From Bradyrhizobium jicamae (GTDB taxonomy: Bacteria > Pseudomonadota > Alphaproteobacteria > Rhizobiales > Xanthobacteraceae): a stretch of DNA of 64,000 nucleotides. Shown here piece by piece: positions 34,937 through 43,578 of the stretch. Numbering within the stretch: the first letter of the stretch is position 1; each line of letters opens with the position of its first letter. Location: the NCBI RefSeq assembly GCF_001440395.1, contig NZ_LLXZ01000102.1, positions 174,144 to 238,143 on the forward strand, written 5' to 3'. Under the pieces are notes generated by a model. It saw only the letters and a list, made by a program, of their open reading frames with translations, did not search any database and was not told where the DNA came from. The position numbers and the translations under genes were made by a program.

Positions 34937-35181
34937 GGATTGTTGCGATCGGGCTCGCCATCTATGCGGTCTATCCCGCGGCGGCGTGGCTCCTGCATCG
35001 GGATCGCCACCTCACCATGAGGGTCAGGCGAGATGCCGTAGGATGGGCAAGACGAAGCGTGCCCACCATCTTTTTGCGCGGAGAGAATGGTGGGCACGGC
35101 GCTGTGCGCCTTTGCCCACCCTACGATTCTATCCGCGCCGTACACTCGCGCCGCCGTCGACCGGCAGCGTCACGCCGGTAA
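34933..35181 (+). pseudogene. Probable truncated gene overlapping the O-antigen-ligase-like gene
   Basis: An ATG overlapping the stop of the previous gene (ATGA) opens a frame that begins like a real membrane protein (MRIVAIGLAIYAVYPAAAWLLHRDRHL) but from about residue 32 onward reads through the dispersed repeat at 35034-35135, giving Arg/Pro-rich residues to a stop at 35181. The coupled start suggests a former second operon gene cut short by repeat insertion or deletion. It overlaps the convergent SDR gene by 53 bp. Whether the 82-residue product is made is unclear. Confidence 0.4.
35034..35135 (+). repeat. Dispersed repeat, copy 2 (same family and orientation as 33528-33660)
   Basis: It begins GCCGTAGGATGGGCAAGACG, and contains CGTGCCCACCATCTTTTTGC and GAGAATGGTGGGCACGGCGC and then GCCTTTGCCCACCCTACGATTC, near-identical to the corresponding parts of copy 1. 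It has outer inverted arms (GTAGGATGGGCA / TGCCCACCCTAC). It interrupts the frame at 34933-35181. Confidence 0.75.
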
Positions 35182-35929
35182 TGAAACTCGCTTCATCCGA
35201 CGCGAGGAACAGCGCGGCGTTCGCAACGTCCCAGCCGGTGCCCATCTTCTGCCGCAGCGGAACTTTGCTGTCGCGCTCGGCCTCGACTTCGGCGCGGCTC
35301 TTTCCCCATTCGCGGGCGCGGGTGTCGACGGCCATCGGCGTGTTCATCAGGCCCGGCAGGATGACGTTGGCGCGAATGCCGTATTGCGCGTTCTGGTAGG
35401 CGAGCTGTTCGGTGAAAGCGATCATCGCCGACTTGGTCGCCTTATATGCCACATAAGGATAGGTGGTGATCGCGGCCATCGAGGAGATGTTGATAATCGC
35501 GCCACTCTTTTGCTGGCGCATGATCGGGATCACATGCCTGGCGGCCCACACGCAGCTCTTTAGATTGATCGCGACGCAGCGGTCGAAGGCTTCCTCCGAT
35601 ATTTCGAGCAGCTCGGCGTCGCCGCCGGACAGGCTGACGCCGACATTATTGTGCAACACGTCGATACGGCCCCAGCGCGCTTGCGCGTCCGCCACCATCG
35701 CCTTGAGCTCGGCATTCTTGGTGACGTCGGCCTTGAACGCTGCCGCGGTGCCGCCGTTCGCGGCGATCAGGTCGACGGTTTCCTGTGCCGATTCCAGATG
35801 GTGATCGACGCACAGCACCCTGGCGCCTTCGCGCGCAAAGGTCAGCGCGGTGGCGCGGCCGTTGCCGATGCCTTCGCCGGGGCTCTGGCCGGCGCCGACG
35901 ACGATGGCGACACGATCTTTCAGACGCAT
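35129..35929 (-). CDS. Short-chain dehydrogenase/reductase (SDR)
   Basis: A 266-residue classical SDR. The cofactor loop near residue 10 (VVGAGQSPGEGIGNGRATA) is an expanded TGxxxGxG; HNNVG gives the NNAG-like element; ISSM supplies Ser, and YKATK (in YVAYKATKSA) supplies the catalytic Tyr and Lys; PGLMNTPM and LPVDGG close the fold. An NAD(P)-dependent alcohol/ketone oxidoreductase is expected. It starts directly after the stop of the CMD-family gene (TGAATG), in an operon with that gene and a MaoC-like gene. Substrate unknown. Confidence 0.92.
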   Translation of the reverse strand: MRLKDRVAIVVGAGQSPGEGIGNGRATALTFAREGARVLCVDHHLESAQETVDLIAANGGTAAAFKADVTKNAELKAMVADAQARWGRIDVLHNNVGVSLSGGDAELLEISEEAFDRCVAINLKSCVWAARHVIPIMRQQKSGAIINISSMAAITTYPYVAYKATKSAMIAFTEQLAYQNAQYGIRANVILPGLMNTPMAVDTRAREWGKSRAEVEAERDSKVPLRQKMGTGWDVANAALFLASDEASFITGVTLPVDGGASVRRG

Positions 35930-36484
35930 TCATTCCACTCCCGGGATCGGGTACTGTTGCAGTACCTCTTTGTAATAGGGTTCGTTATCGATCCTCATCG
36001 TCGCCAGCACGCGCACCACGGCGCAATAGAAGGCGATGGTGAGGACGAGGTCGACCATTTCCTCATCGGAAAGCTCTCGCTTGATCTCGGCGAAGGTCGC
36101 CTCCGACATTGCGAGGTCCCGCACCATCTCGCGGGCGCCGCGCAATATTACCTTCGCCAGCGGTTCGAGCTTCGAGGGCTTGCCCTCGGTCTCCGCTATC
36201 AGTCCAGCGATATCGTCATCGGTGACGCCGAATTCCTTGCCGATCTTCACGTGGTGGGTGAACTCGTATTCGGATTTCTCCATCCAGCCGACCTGCAGGA
36301 TCGCGAGCTCGCGCAAGCGCGGATCGAGCTTGCTCTTGAAGCGGATATGGTTGCCGACACCGTTGAAGGCGCGGGCCATATCGGGCGAGTTCACCAACAG
36401 CTTGTGCAGATTGGTGTTGCGCTTGAGCATGTCGCGGTATTCGGGGGCGACCTGGTCGGCTTCGAGATAGGGCAGGCGGGCCAT
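35930..36484 (-). CDS. Carboxymuconolactone decarboxylase (CMD) family protein
   Basis: A 184-residue all-helical protein of the CMD/AhpD superfamily: RLRELAILQVGWMEKSEYEFTHHVKIGKEFGVTDDDIAGL holds the family core (quoted in part: ELAILQVGW, EYEFTHHV). The CxxC pair of AhpD peroxidase-reductases is missing, so a thiol-redox role is unlikely. The Tyr/Glu/His cluster resembles that of gamma-carboxymuconolactone decarboxylase-like hydrolases. It lies 40 bp after the MaoC-like gene and abuts the SDR gene. A ring- or lactone-processing step in the same pathway is inferred. Confidence 0.88.
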   Translation of the reverse strand: MARLPYLEADQVAPEYRDMLKRNTNLHKLLVNSPDMARAFNGVGNHIRFKSKLDPRLRELAILQVGWMEKSEYEFTHHVKIGKEFGVTDDDIAGLIAETEGKPSKLEPLAKVILRGAREMVRDLAMSEATFAEIKRELSDEEMVDLVLTIAFYCAVVRVLATMRIDNEPYYKEVLQQYPIPGVE

Positions 36485-36524
36485 TTTATTGTTGTCCTTG
36501 TTGGCGATACCGGCTCAGGCTCAC

Positions 36525-37466
36525 CTAGGCGTACAGCGCTTTGTGCTCCTGCTCGTAGCTGGCGTAGGAGTCCTTGATGCTGGCCATGTTCAGCAACATG
36601 GTTGCAACCGGTTTCTCATCGGCCGCGAACACGGTCGTGCGCATCCACACGCTTTCGGTGCGGCGGCTGCCGCTGAGCGCGACAACTTCGCGCTCAGTCG
36701 AATAACTCTCGCCGACGAAGAGCGGACCGCGCAGCAGGCGGATTTCCTGATCGGCGAACAGGCCGACCGCGGGTCCGCGCACCGGCAGCCGGTCTTCGCG
36801 GGCGCGGTACTGAAATAACACGCTCAGCATCTCGAACGGGATGATCGCCCGGCCCCAGGGATTGAGCTCCTGCGAATAATAGGCTGAAGGTTCGGTGATG
36901 GCCTTGAGCTTGTCGGCGAGCGAAAACGGATAGAGGTCGCCCATGTGCTGGTCGAAATCCATTTTCACCGTCTGCCGTCCGGTCTTCATGCCGACCTTGA
37001 GGTCGGCGAGGATGACCGGATCGGCCAGCGGCTTCAATTCGCCGAGCCGCCGGGAAAGCGCTGTTTCCGAGACGTCACCGACGGATGCGGTGCCGCGCAG
37101 TATCTCGGTGCCGTCGCGCTTGGTCATGCCGATCGCGAAAATGGTCTGGCCGGGCTTGGCCTTCTCGATATTGGCCTGCACTTCCTCGCCCTCGAAGGCG
37201 GGGTTGCGGTAATGCGCCGACAGGCATCCGGTTTCGAACCAGGCCTGGCCCCAGATTCGTTCGCACAGCGGCGCGAACTGGCTGAAATGGGTCGGGCCCT
37301 CGATGGTGCCGCCCTGAAACCCGAGCTTTTGCGCGGTCGCATCGTCGTGAATCGAGGCGTGGGAGTCATAGACCTGCGCATGGAGCATCTGTTTGGGGCT
37401 GCGCCACGGTCCCACCAGCAGATTGCCGCTCTCCAATAACTCGGTCCTGAATGCCGGTTCTGTCAT
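36525..37466 (-). CDS. Double hot-dog (MaoC-like) protein
   Basis: A 313-residue protein that looks like two hot-dog folds in tandem, as in MaoC-like hydratase fusions. The first half has LHAQVYDSHASIHDDATAQKLGFQGGTIEGPTHFSQFAPL (in part: IHDDATAQKLGF, EGPTHF), close to the hydratase-2 D....H pattern; the second half begins with the PFSLADKLKA and YYSQELNPWGRAI stretch and a VGLFADQEIRLLRGPLFVGE segment. A CoA-ester hydratase or dehydratase is possible, but I could not confirm a complete catalytic Asp/His pair. It leads the SDR-CMD operon and is divergent from the large oxidoreductase at 37657. Confidence 0.75.
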   Translation of the reverse strand: MTEPAFRTELLESGNLLVGPWRSPKQMLHAQVYDSHASIHDDATAQKLGFQGGTIEGPTHFSQFAPLCERIWGQAWFETGCLSAHYRNPAFEGEEVQANIEKAKPGQTIFAIGMTKRDGTEILRGTASVGDVSETALSRRLGELKPLADPVILADLKVGMKTGRQTVKMDFDQHMGDLYPFSLADKLKAITEPSAYYSQELNPWGRAIIPFEMLSVLFQYRAREDRLPVRGPAVGLFADQEIRLLRGPLFVGESYSTEREVVALSGSRRTESVWMRTTVFAADEKPVATMLLNMASIKDSYASYEQEHKALYA

Positions 37467-37619
37467 CCCTGGTGTCTCCGTTTACGCCCAAGCGTTTCAA
37501 AGAAGGCGGGCGCCCGCAAGAGGCGGGCTGATCCACAGGGCAGGCCGAGATATGTCCTGCGGCCATGAATTCACGCTGGGCACGCATAGCAAAACCGGTG
37601 CATTCTGTTCGCAATTAGA

Positions 37620-37637
37620 CCGGTTCAAAATAACCGG
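37620..37637. promoter_or_regulatory. Inverted repeat upstream of the indolepyruvate oxidoreductase (candidate operator)
   Basis: CCGGTT-CAAAAT-AACCGG, a perfect 6-bp palindrome with 6-bp spacer, lies 20-37 bp before the oxidoreductase ATG and 154 bp upstream of the divergent MaoC-like gene. The size and position suit a TetR- or MarR-type operator. No adjacent regulator gene is present, so the binder is unknown. Confidence 0.4.
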
Positions 37638-37656
37638 CGCGACGGGGAGCGGACGA

Positions 37657-40600
37657 ATGGCGTTGATGGACGTGGGGCTGGACGACAAGTACCGGCTGGA
37701 TGCGAAGCGAATCTTCCTGTCCGGTACGCAGGCGCTGGTCCGATTGCCGATGTTGCAGCGCGAACGCGACCGCGCGCAGGGACTCAACACCGCCGGTTTC
37801 ATATCAGGCTACCGCGGCTCGCCGCTCGGCATGTACGATCACGCGCTGTGGCGCGCAAAGTCCTTCCTCAAGCAGCACGACATCGAGTTCTCGCCCGGCC
37901 TCAACGAGGACCTCGCCGCGACCGCCGTATGGGGCAGCCAGCAGGTCGGCATGTTCCCCGGCGCCAAGGTCGATGGCGTGTTCGGTATCTGGTATGGCAA
38001 AGGCCCCGGCGTCGACCGTTCCGTCGATGCGCTCAAGCACGCCAATTCGGCCGGCACCTCGCCGAACGGCGGCGTGATAGCGCTCGCCGGTGACGACCAT
38101 GGTTGCCAGTCCTCGACGCTGGCGCATCAGAGCGAGCAGGTGTTCGCCGCGGCGCTGATGCCGGTGGTCAATCCCGCGACGCTGCAGGACTATCTCGATC
38201 TCGGCATTCTGGGCTTTGCGCTGTCGCGCCATTCCGGCTGCTGGGTCGGCTTCAAGGCGATTTCGGAGACGGTCGAAAGCTCGGCTTCGATCATCAGCGA
38301 TCCCGATCGCGTCAGGATCATCACGCCTGATGATTTCGAGATGCCGCCGGGCGGGCTTTCGATCCGCTGGCCGGATGCGCCGATGGAGCAGGAGCGGCGG
38401 CTGCACGGCCCGAAGATGCAGGCGGTCGCGGCATTCGCGCGGGTGAACCGCTTCGACCGGATCGTGTTGGACTCCAAGCCGGCGCGGCTCGGCATCATGG
38501 CGACCGGCAAGGCGTATCTCGATCTGCGTCAGGCGCTGGCCGATCTCGGCATTACCGATGCGGAGGCGCAGGCGCTGGGATTGCGCATCTACAAGGTCGC
38601 GCTGACCTGGCCGCTGGAGGAATCCGGCGCGCGCGCCTTTGCTGAAGGCTTGCAGGACGTGCTGGTCGTCGAGGAAAAGCGCGGCTTCATCGAGGACCAG
38701 CTTCTTCGCATTCTTTATAATGTCGATGCGTCGAAGCGGCCTTCGGTGGTCGGCAAGCGCGACGAGACCGGCGCTATGCTGCTGGCGAGCGAAGGCGAGC
38801 TGACGCCTACCATGGTCGCGGCGGCCGTGGTTGCGCGGCTGCGCAAGCTTGGCCATCGCAGCCCGGCGCTGGAGCAGCGCCTCGCAAAACTCGAAGCGTT
38901 CGACCGGCCGGCGGAGGGCACAGGCGCCGCAAAGCTGCAGCGCACGCCGTATTTCTGCTCGGGCTGCCCGCACAACACCTCGACCAAGATTCCCGAGGGC
39001 AGTCGCGCGATGGCCGGCATCGGCTGTCACGGCATGGCGCTGTCGGTGCCGAACCGCCGCACGCAGACGATCTCGCATATGGGCGCGGAAGGCGTGACCT
39101 GGATCGGGCAGGCGCCGTTCACCAGCGAGCCGCATGTCTTCCAGAATCTCGGCGACGGCACCTACACCCATTCCGGCCTGCTGGCGATCCGCGCGGCGGC
39201 GGCCTCCGGCGTCAACATCACTTACAAGATCCTTTATAATGACGCGGTGGCGATGACCGGCGGCCAGCCGGCCGAAGGCGGGCTGACGGTTTCGCAGATC
39301 GCGCATCAGGTGTCGGCTGAGGGCGCCAAGCGGCTCGTCATCGTCTCCGACGATCCCGAGAAATATCCCAGCAATTACTTCCCATCAGGCGCGACTGTTC
39401 ATCACCGCCGCGAACTCGACGCGGTGCAAAGGGAGCTGCGCGAGGTCAAGGGTCTCACCGTCCTGATCTATGACCAGACTTGCGCCGCGGAAAAGCGCCG
39501 CCGCCGCAAGCGCGGGCTCTATCCGGATCCGCCGAAGCGTATCTTCATCAATGAGCGCGTCTGCGAAGGCTGCGGCGACTGCTCGTCCGTTTCCAACTGC
39601 GTCTCGGTGCAGCCGCTGGAGACCGAATTCGGCCGCAAGCGGCGGATCGACCAGTCGAACTGCAACAAGGACTTTTCCTGCATCGAGGGCTTTTGCCCGA
39701 GCTTTGTCACCGTGCATGGCGGCAAGCTGCGTAAGGCCGACCGTACCGCGGCCGATCCGTCGGCGGTGTTTGCCGATCTGCCGACGCCCACGCCGCTGGC
39801 GCTCGCGGGGCCCTACAACATCCTCGTCACCGGCATCGGCGGCACCGGCGTCATCACCATCGGCGCGCTGCTCGGCATGGCCGCGCATGTCGAGGGCATG
39901 GCGTGCTCGACGCTGGATTTCACCGGCCTGTCGCAGAAGAACGGGGCGGTCATGAGCCACGTCCGCATCGCGCCCACGGCGGACGATCTCTCGACCGTCC
40001 GCATCGCGCCTGGTAACGCCAATCTCATCCTCGGCTGCGATATCGTCGTCGCCACCAGCATTCCTTCGCTGAGCCGGGCCGAGCGCGGCGTGACGCGGGC
40101 GATCGTCAATGCGGACCTCTTGCCGACCGCGAGCTTCGTCATCAATCCCGACATCGATTTCGAGGCGGGGGCGATGCGCGACTCATTGAACGAGGCTGTC
40201 AGCGCCTCCGATCTCGACATCCTCGACGCCACCGGGCTTGCCACCGCGCTGATGGGCGACAGCATCGCCACCAACGCCTTCATGCTCGGCTTTGCGTTCC
40301 AGCGCGGCGCAATCCCGCTGTCGCTGGAGGCGATCATGAAGGCGATCGATCTCAATGGCGCGGCGATCGAGATGAACAAGCTGGCGTTCTCCTGGGGCCG
40401 GCTTGCCGCACATGACCTGCAGCGCGTCGTCAGCGCCGCGCGCTTCAAGAGTTCGGGCGCGGCGCCGGTGAAGCGGACGCTTGAGGAGAGCATCGCCTTC
40501 CGCGCCAAGTTCCTGACGGACTATCAGGACGAGGCCTATTCGAAGCGCTACCTCGCGGAAGTCGAGCGGGTTCGTGCCGCGGAAGCCAAAGGCTCGCCCG

Positions 40601-41130
40601 GATCGCATGAGCTGACGGAAGCCTTCGCAAAGGGCCTGTTCAAGCTGATGGCCTACAAGGACGAATATGAAGTTGCCCGGCTTTATTCCGACGGCGAGTT
40701 CGCAAAAGCGTTAAAGGAACAGTTCGACGGCGAGGCGGGTGTCAAGGTGAGCCTCGCGCCGCCGTTGCTCGCGCCGCGCGACAAGGTCACGGGCCGCCTG
40801 CGCAAGCGCGAGTTCGGAGCCTGGATCTTCCGCGCGTTCGATATTCTCACCCGGTTCAAGTTCCTGCGCGGCACCGCGTTCGATCCGTTCGGCTACACGG
40901 CCGAACGGCGGATGGAACGCGCATTGCCGGGCGAATATTCCGACATGATCTTCCGCCATCTCGGCAGTCCGAAGCCGCAGGATTGGCCGCGTCTGGTGGC
41001 GCTGGCGAAATCGGCGGAACTCGTTCGCGGCTATGGCCACATAAAGGAAGCTAATGTCGCGAAATACCGCGCCGAGTGCGCGCGGCTGGAAGCCGCGATC
41101 GGCCAACCGGTGGCGCAAGCGGCCGAATAG
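37657..41130 (+). CDS. Fused indolepyruvate ferredoxin oxidoreductase family protein (IorA-IorB type)
   Basis: A 1157-residue 2-oxoacid:acceptor oxidoreductase in one chain. The N-terminal IorA-like region has GFISGYRGSPLGMYD; the middle has FCSGCPHNTSTK and the ThDP region GAEGVTWIGQAPF, with YKILYNDAVAMTGGQP; iron-sulfur Cys lie in CEGCGDCSSVSNC and CNKDFSCIEGFCP. The C-terminal IorB/gamma domain starts NILVTGIGGTGVITIGALLG, with LDFTGLSQKNGAVMSHVR. The enzyme oxidatively decarboxylates aryl- or branched 2-keto acids to acyl-CoA. ATG 37657 follows GGGGAGC; the longer frame upstream overlaps the divergent gene. An ATG 9 nt later is also possible. It is a single-gene transcript, with a candidate operator at 37620. 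Confidence 0.92.
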   Translation: MALMDVGLDDKYRLDAKRIFLSGTQALVRLPMLQRERDRAQGLNTAGFISGYRGSPLGMYDHALWRAKSFLKQHDIEFSPGLNEDLAATAVWGSQQVGMFPGAKVDGVFGIWYGKGPGVDRSVDALKHANSAGTSPNGGVIALAGDDHGCQSSTLAHQSEQVFAAALMPVVNPATLQDYLDLGILGFALSRHSGCWVGFKAISETVESSASIISDPDRVRIITPDDFEMPPGGLSIRWPDAPMEQERRLHGPKMQAVAAFARVNRFDRIVLDSKPARLGIMATGKAYLDLRQALADLGITDAEAQALGLRIYKVALTWPLEESGARAFAEGLQDVLVVEEKRGFIEDQLLRILYNVDASKRPSVVGKRDETGAMLLASEGELTPTMVAAAVVARLRKLGHRSPALEQRLAKLEAFDRPAEGTGAAKLQRTPYFCSGCPHNTSTKIPEGSRAMAGIGCHGMALSVPNRRTQTISHMGAEGVTWIGQAPFTSEPHVFQNLGDGTYTHSGLLAIRAAAASGVNITYKILYNDAVAMTGGQPAEGGLTVSQIAHQVSAEGAKRLVIVSDDPEKYPSNYFPSGATVHHRRELDAVQRELREVKGLTVLIYDQTCAAEKRRRRKRGLYPDPPKRIFINERVCEGCGDCSSVSNCVSVQPLETEFGRKRRIDQSNCNKDFSCIEGFCPSFVTVHGGKLRKADRTAADPSAVFADLPTPTPLALAGPYNILVTGIGGTGVITIGALLGMAAHVEGMACSTLDFTGLSQKNGAVMSHVRIAPTADDLSTVRIAPGNANLILGCDIVVATSIPSLSRAERGVTRAIVNADLLPTASFVINPDIDFEAGAMRDSLNEAVSASDLDILDATGLATALMGDSIATNAFMLGFAFQRGAIPLSLEAIMKAIDLNGAAIEMNKLAFSWGRLAAHDLQRVVSAARFKSSGAAPVKRTLEESIAFRAKFLTDYQDEAYSKRYLAEVERVRAAEAKGSPGSHELTEAFAKGLFKLMAYKDEYEVARLYSDGEFAKALKEQFDGEAGVKVSLAPPLLAPRDKVTGRLRKREFGAWIFRAFDILTRFKFLRGTAFDPFGYTAERRMERALPGEYSDMIFRHLGSPKPQDWPRLVALAKSAELVRGYGHIKEANVAKYRAECARLEAAIGQPVAQAAE

Positions 41131-41275
41131 CGGCTGCTCGCCTTGCGTGTGAACTTTTCCACCGCTGAAATCACTCACCGGTAAGCCTGAGGGCGGAACC
41201 GGCTGGAATTATCCGCACCACTTCCTACATGATGGCTGTTCCCCAGTTTGTTGAGTCGGTTTCACGAGGCCCGCG

Positions 41276-41674
41276 ATGGTCCTGAGAAATGCTATTGCCG
41301 CAGCACTTTGCACGGCGCTCCTGATATCGGGCAGCGCCGCGCTGGCGGAAGAGTATCGCGAGGGCGAGCTGTTCAGCCTTGATCCTTCCACGGCTTTGCT
41401 CTCGCCGAAGCGGCTCGGCCCGGAGACGCAATTCGCGCCTGTTAGAATCGAAGCCAGGACCGACCGCAGGCCGGTGAGGACGGAGCGCGTGGTTGTCCGT
41501 AAAACTCCGGAGCGCAAGGCGCATGCTGCGCAGGGGCGCGTGGAGAAGCCGCGCGGTGCGGCCCGCGCCCAGCTGGCGCGCCGGCATAGCAATCCGCTCG
41601 ATGCCCAGGCGCGCGACACGCGGATTCAGACCTGGCCGTGCAGGTCCGGCGCCATCTGCGGCTGGCAGAATTAA
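41276..41674 (+). CDS. Secreted basic hypothetical protein
   Basis: A 132-residue protein with a Sec signal peptide (LRNAIAAALCTALLISGSAALA) and a mature part rich in Arg, Lys and Ala. The mature region opens EEYREGELFSLDPSTALLSPKRLGP, has a long disordered basic middle (RTDRRPVRTERVVVRK and following), and ends in a short motif with two Cys (WPCRSGAICGW). I remember this C-terminal Cys motif in other Bradyrhizobium secreted small proteins; no function is known. The two Cys may form a disulfide in the periplasm. It is followed directly by a dispersed hairpin repeat. Confidence 0.7.
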   Translation: MVLRNAIAAALCTALLISGSAALAEEYREGELFSLDPSTALLSPKRLGPETQFAPVRIEARTDRRPVRTERVVVRKTPERKAHAAQGRVEKPRGAARAQLARRHSNPLDAQARDTRIQTWPCRSGAICGWQN

Positions 41675-41675
41675 T

Positions 41676-41764
41676 TCGTAGGATGGGTGGAGCGAAGCGA
41701 TACCCATCATCTCTCCGCGCAACGATTTGATGGGTTTCGCTTCGCTCTACTCATCCTACGATCT
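41676..41764 (+). repeat. Dispersed hairpin repeat (GTAGGATGGGTGGAGCGAAG... family)
   Basis: A long imperfect inverted repeat: the left part has CGTAGGATGGGTGGAGCGAAG and CGATACCCATCA, the right part has TGATGGGTTTCGCTTCGCTC and CATCCTACGAT. It begins 2 nt after the stop of the secreted basic protein and would form a hairpin in its mRNA. It belongs to a widespread Bradyrhizobium/Rhodopseudomonas intergenic family, as I recall it. Confidence 0.65.
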
Positions 41765-41849
41765 CACGTCATCCACCTGTCGTAAAACCTTCGGCCAGCG
41801 TTCAAATTGCTCGGGCACACCTTCGTCGTGATTCGACGAGGGTGCTTCG

Positions 41850-43430
41850 ATGCCGATTGCGATACGCGCCGGGCAAAGCCTGAACCGGCGTCAATTATTG
41901 GTCCGCTCCGCCGCAACATGCGCCGTCGCCGGTCTCGGCAGCATTGCAAGACCCTATCTCAGCCGCGCCGCCGATCGGCCGCTTATCACCAGCGGCATTC
42001 AATCGGGCGACGTCTCGGCTGACTCCGCGGTGATCTGGGCCCGCGCCGACCGGCCATCGCGCATGCTGGTCGAGTGTTCGGCGGGCAAGGACTTCAAGAG
42101 CATTATCTGCACGGCTTCGGCCGATGCCTTGCCGGCCAGTGATTTCACCTCGAAGGTTCTGCTCGGCGGCCTGCCACCGGGGCAGGATATTTTCTATCGC
42201 GTGCGGTTTGAAAGCAGCGACAGCCCGGGACTAGCCGGCGAGACGCAGATTGGGCATTTCCGCACCGCGCCCACCGCACGGAGCAACGTATCGTTCGCAT
42301 GGTCGGGCGATACGACCGGGCAGGGCTGGGGCATCGACGAAAGCCGTGGCGGTATGCGGACTTACCGGACGATGCTCGACAACCGTCCGGACTTCTTCAT
42401 CCATTCCGGCGACCACATCTATGCGGACTGCCCGGTGGAGCGGGAATTGAAACTGCCCGATGGCGGGGTGTGGCGGAACATCGTCACCGAGGAAAAGTCC
42501 GTCGTCGCGCAAACGCTGGCGCAGTTTCGCGGCAACTACAAATACAACTGGCTCGACCCAAACTTTCGCGCCTTCCATGCCGCGGTCCCCCTGTTCGCGC
42601 AATGGGACGATCACGAGGTTACCAACGACTGGGCACCGGTCGGCACCGCCGATGACACCGGTTATGCCGAGGACGGTTCCTCGCTTCTGGTGGCGCGGGC
42701 GCGCCGAGCGTTCCATGAATTCATGCCGATGCGCGCGACGCCTGCGCAGGCGGACGGCCGCATCTATCGCAAGATCGCCTACGGCCCGCTGCTCGATGTC
42801 TTCATGATCGACATGCGCAGCTACCGCGATTCCACTTTTAACAGGCCCGACGACCAAAGCGACACCTGCATCCTCGGTGCGGCGCAACTCGCCTGGCTGA
42901 AGCGCGAGCTGGTGGCATCAGACGCGACCTGGAAAGTGATTGCCGCCGATATGCCGATCGGCCTGATCAGCGAGGACGCGATCGCGCTCGGCGACGGGCC
43001 GCCGGATCGGCGCGAGCATGAGATCGCCGATCTGCTCTCGTTCATGAAGCGCGCCGGTATTCGCAACACCGTATGGCTGACCGCCGACATGCATTACACC
43101 GCGGCGCATCATTACGATCCGAACCGCGCCACCTATCAGGATTTCGAACCGTTCTGGGAGTTCGTCTCCGGCCCGCTGCACGCCGGCACCTGGGCGCCGG
43201 CCCCGCTCGACAATACGTTCGGGCCGAAAGCGATGTTCCAGAAGGGCTGCAGCGGCGAGAATCTCGCGCCGTGCTTCGGGATGCAGTTCTTCGGCCGCGT
43301 CGACATCGACGGCAAGACCGAAGTGATGACCGTGACCTTGAAGGATGTCGACAATCGCGACCTCTGGTCGGTCGACCTCGAGCCCCGTCCGGATGCGCGG
43401 CCGGGCCAGATCATGGCGCAGCACATCTGA
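41850..43430 (+). CDS. phoD: PhoD-family alkaline phosphatase/phosphodiesterase, Tat-exported
   Basis: A 526-residue exported metallophosphatase. NRRQLLV (residues 12-18) followed by a hydrophobic region and SRAAD is a twin-arginine signal, as PhoD enzymes need for folded metal-loaded export. The catalytic domain has the N-terminal beta-rich module (SGIQSGDVSADSAVIWARAD) and metal-site motifs FAWSGDTTGQGWG, FIHSGDHIYADC, WDDHEVTNDW and LTADMHYTAAHHY. PhoD members use Ca2+ and Fe3+ to release phosphate from mono- or diesters. GAGGG lies 8 nt upstream of the ATG. It stands alone; no Pho box was recognised. Confidence 0.88.
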   Translation: MPIAIRAGQSLNRRQLLVRSAATCAVAGLGSIARPYLSRAADRPLITSGIQSGDVSADSAVIWARADRPSRMLVECSAGKDFKSIICTASADALPASDFTSKVLLGGLPPGQDIFYRVRFESSDSPGLAGETQIGHFRTAPTARSNVSFAWSGDTTGQGWGIDESRGGMRTYRTMLDNRPDFFIHSGDHIYADCPVERELKLPDGGVWRNIVTEEKSVVAQTLAQFRGNYKYNWLDPNFRAFHAAVPLFAQWDDHEVTNDWAPVGTADDTGYAEDGSSLLVARARRAFHEFMPMRATPAQADGRIYRKIAYGPLLDVFMIDMRSYRDSTFNRPDDQSDTCILGAAQLAWLKRELVASDATWKVIAADMPIGLISEDAIALGDGPPDRREHEIADLLSFMKRAGIRNTVWLTADMHYTAAHHYDPNRATYQDFEPFWEFVSGPLHAGTWAPAPLDNTFGPKAMFQKGCSGENLAPCFGMQFFGRVDIDGKTEVMTVTLKDVDNRDLWSVDLEPRPDARPGQIMAQHI

Positions 43431-43578
43431 CGCCTTCGATCGGGTGACCCGTCGCACAGAATCCCCGGCGACTTCCATGTTCGTGCCGCATAGTTCGGCC
43501 ACGCTCTGTCGCTCTGCCGACACGTTGGCTAAAAAAACAACTCGAAATTGCGTATCGTTCCTTGAAGGAGGCGCTGCG

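Noticed and set aside
33528..35135. Composite transposon bounded by two direct repeats around the O-antigen-ligase gene
   Set aside because: The repeats are short dispersed intergenic elements; there is no transposase, target-site duplication or terminal inverted repeat that would define a mobile element.
37804..39306. 500-codon minus-strand frame inside the indolepyruvate oxidoreductase
   Set aside because: Antisense shadow of a gene with intact ThDP and iron-sulfur motifs.
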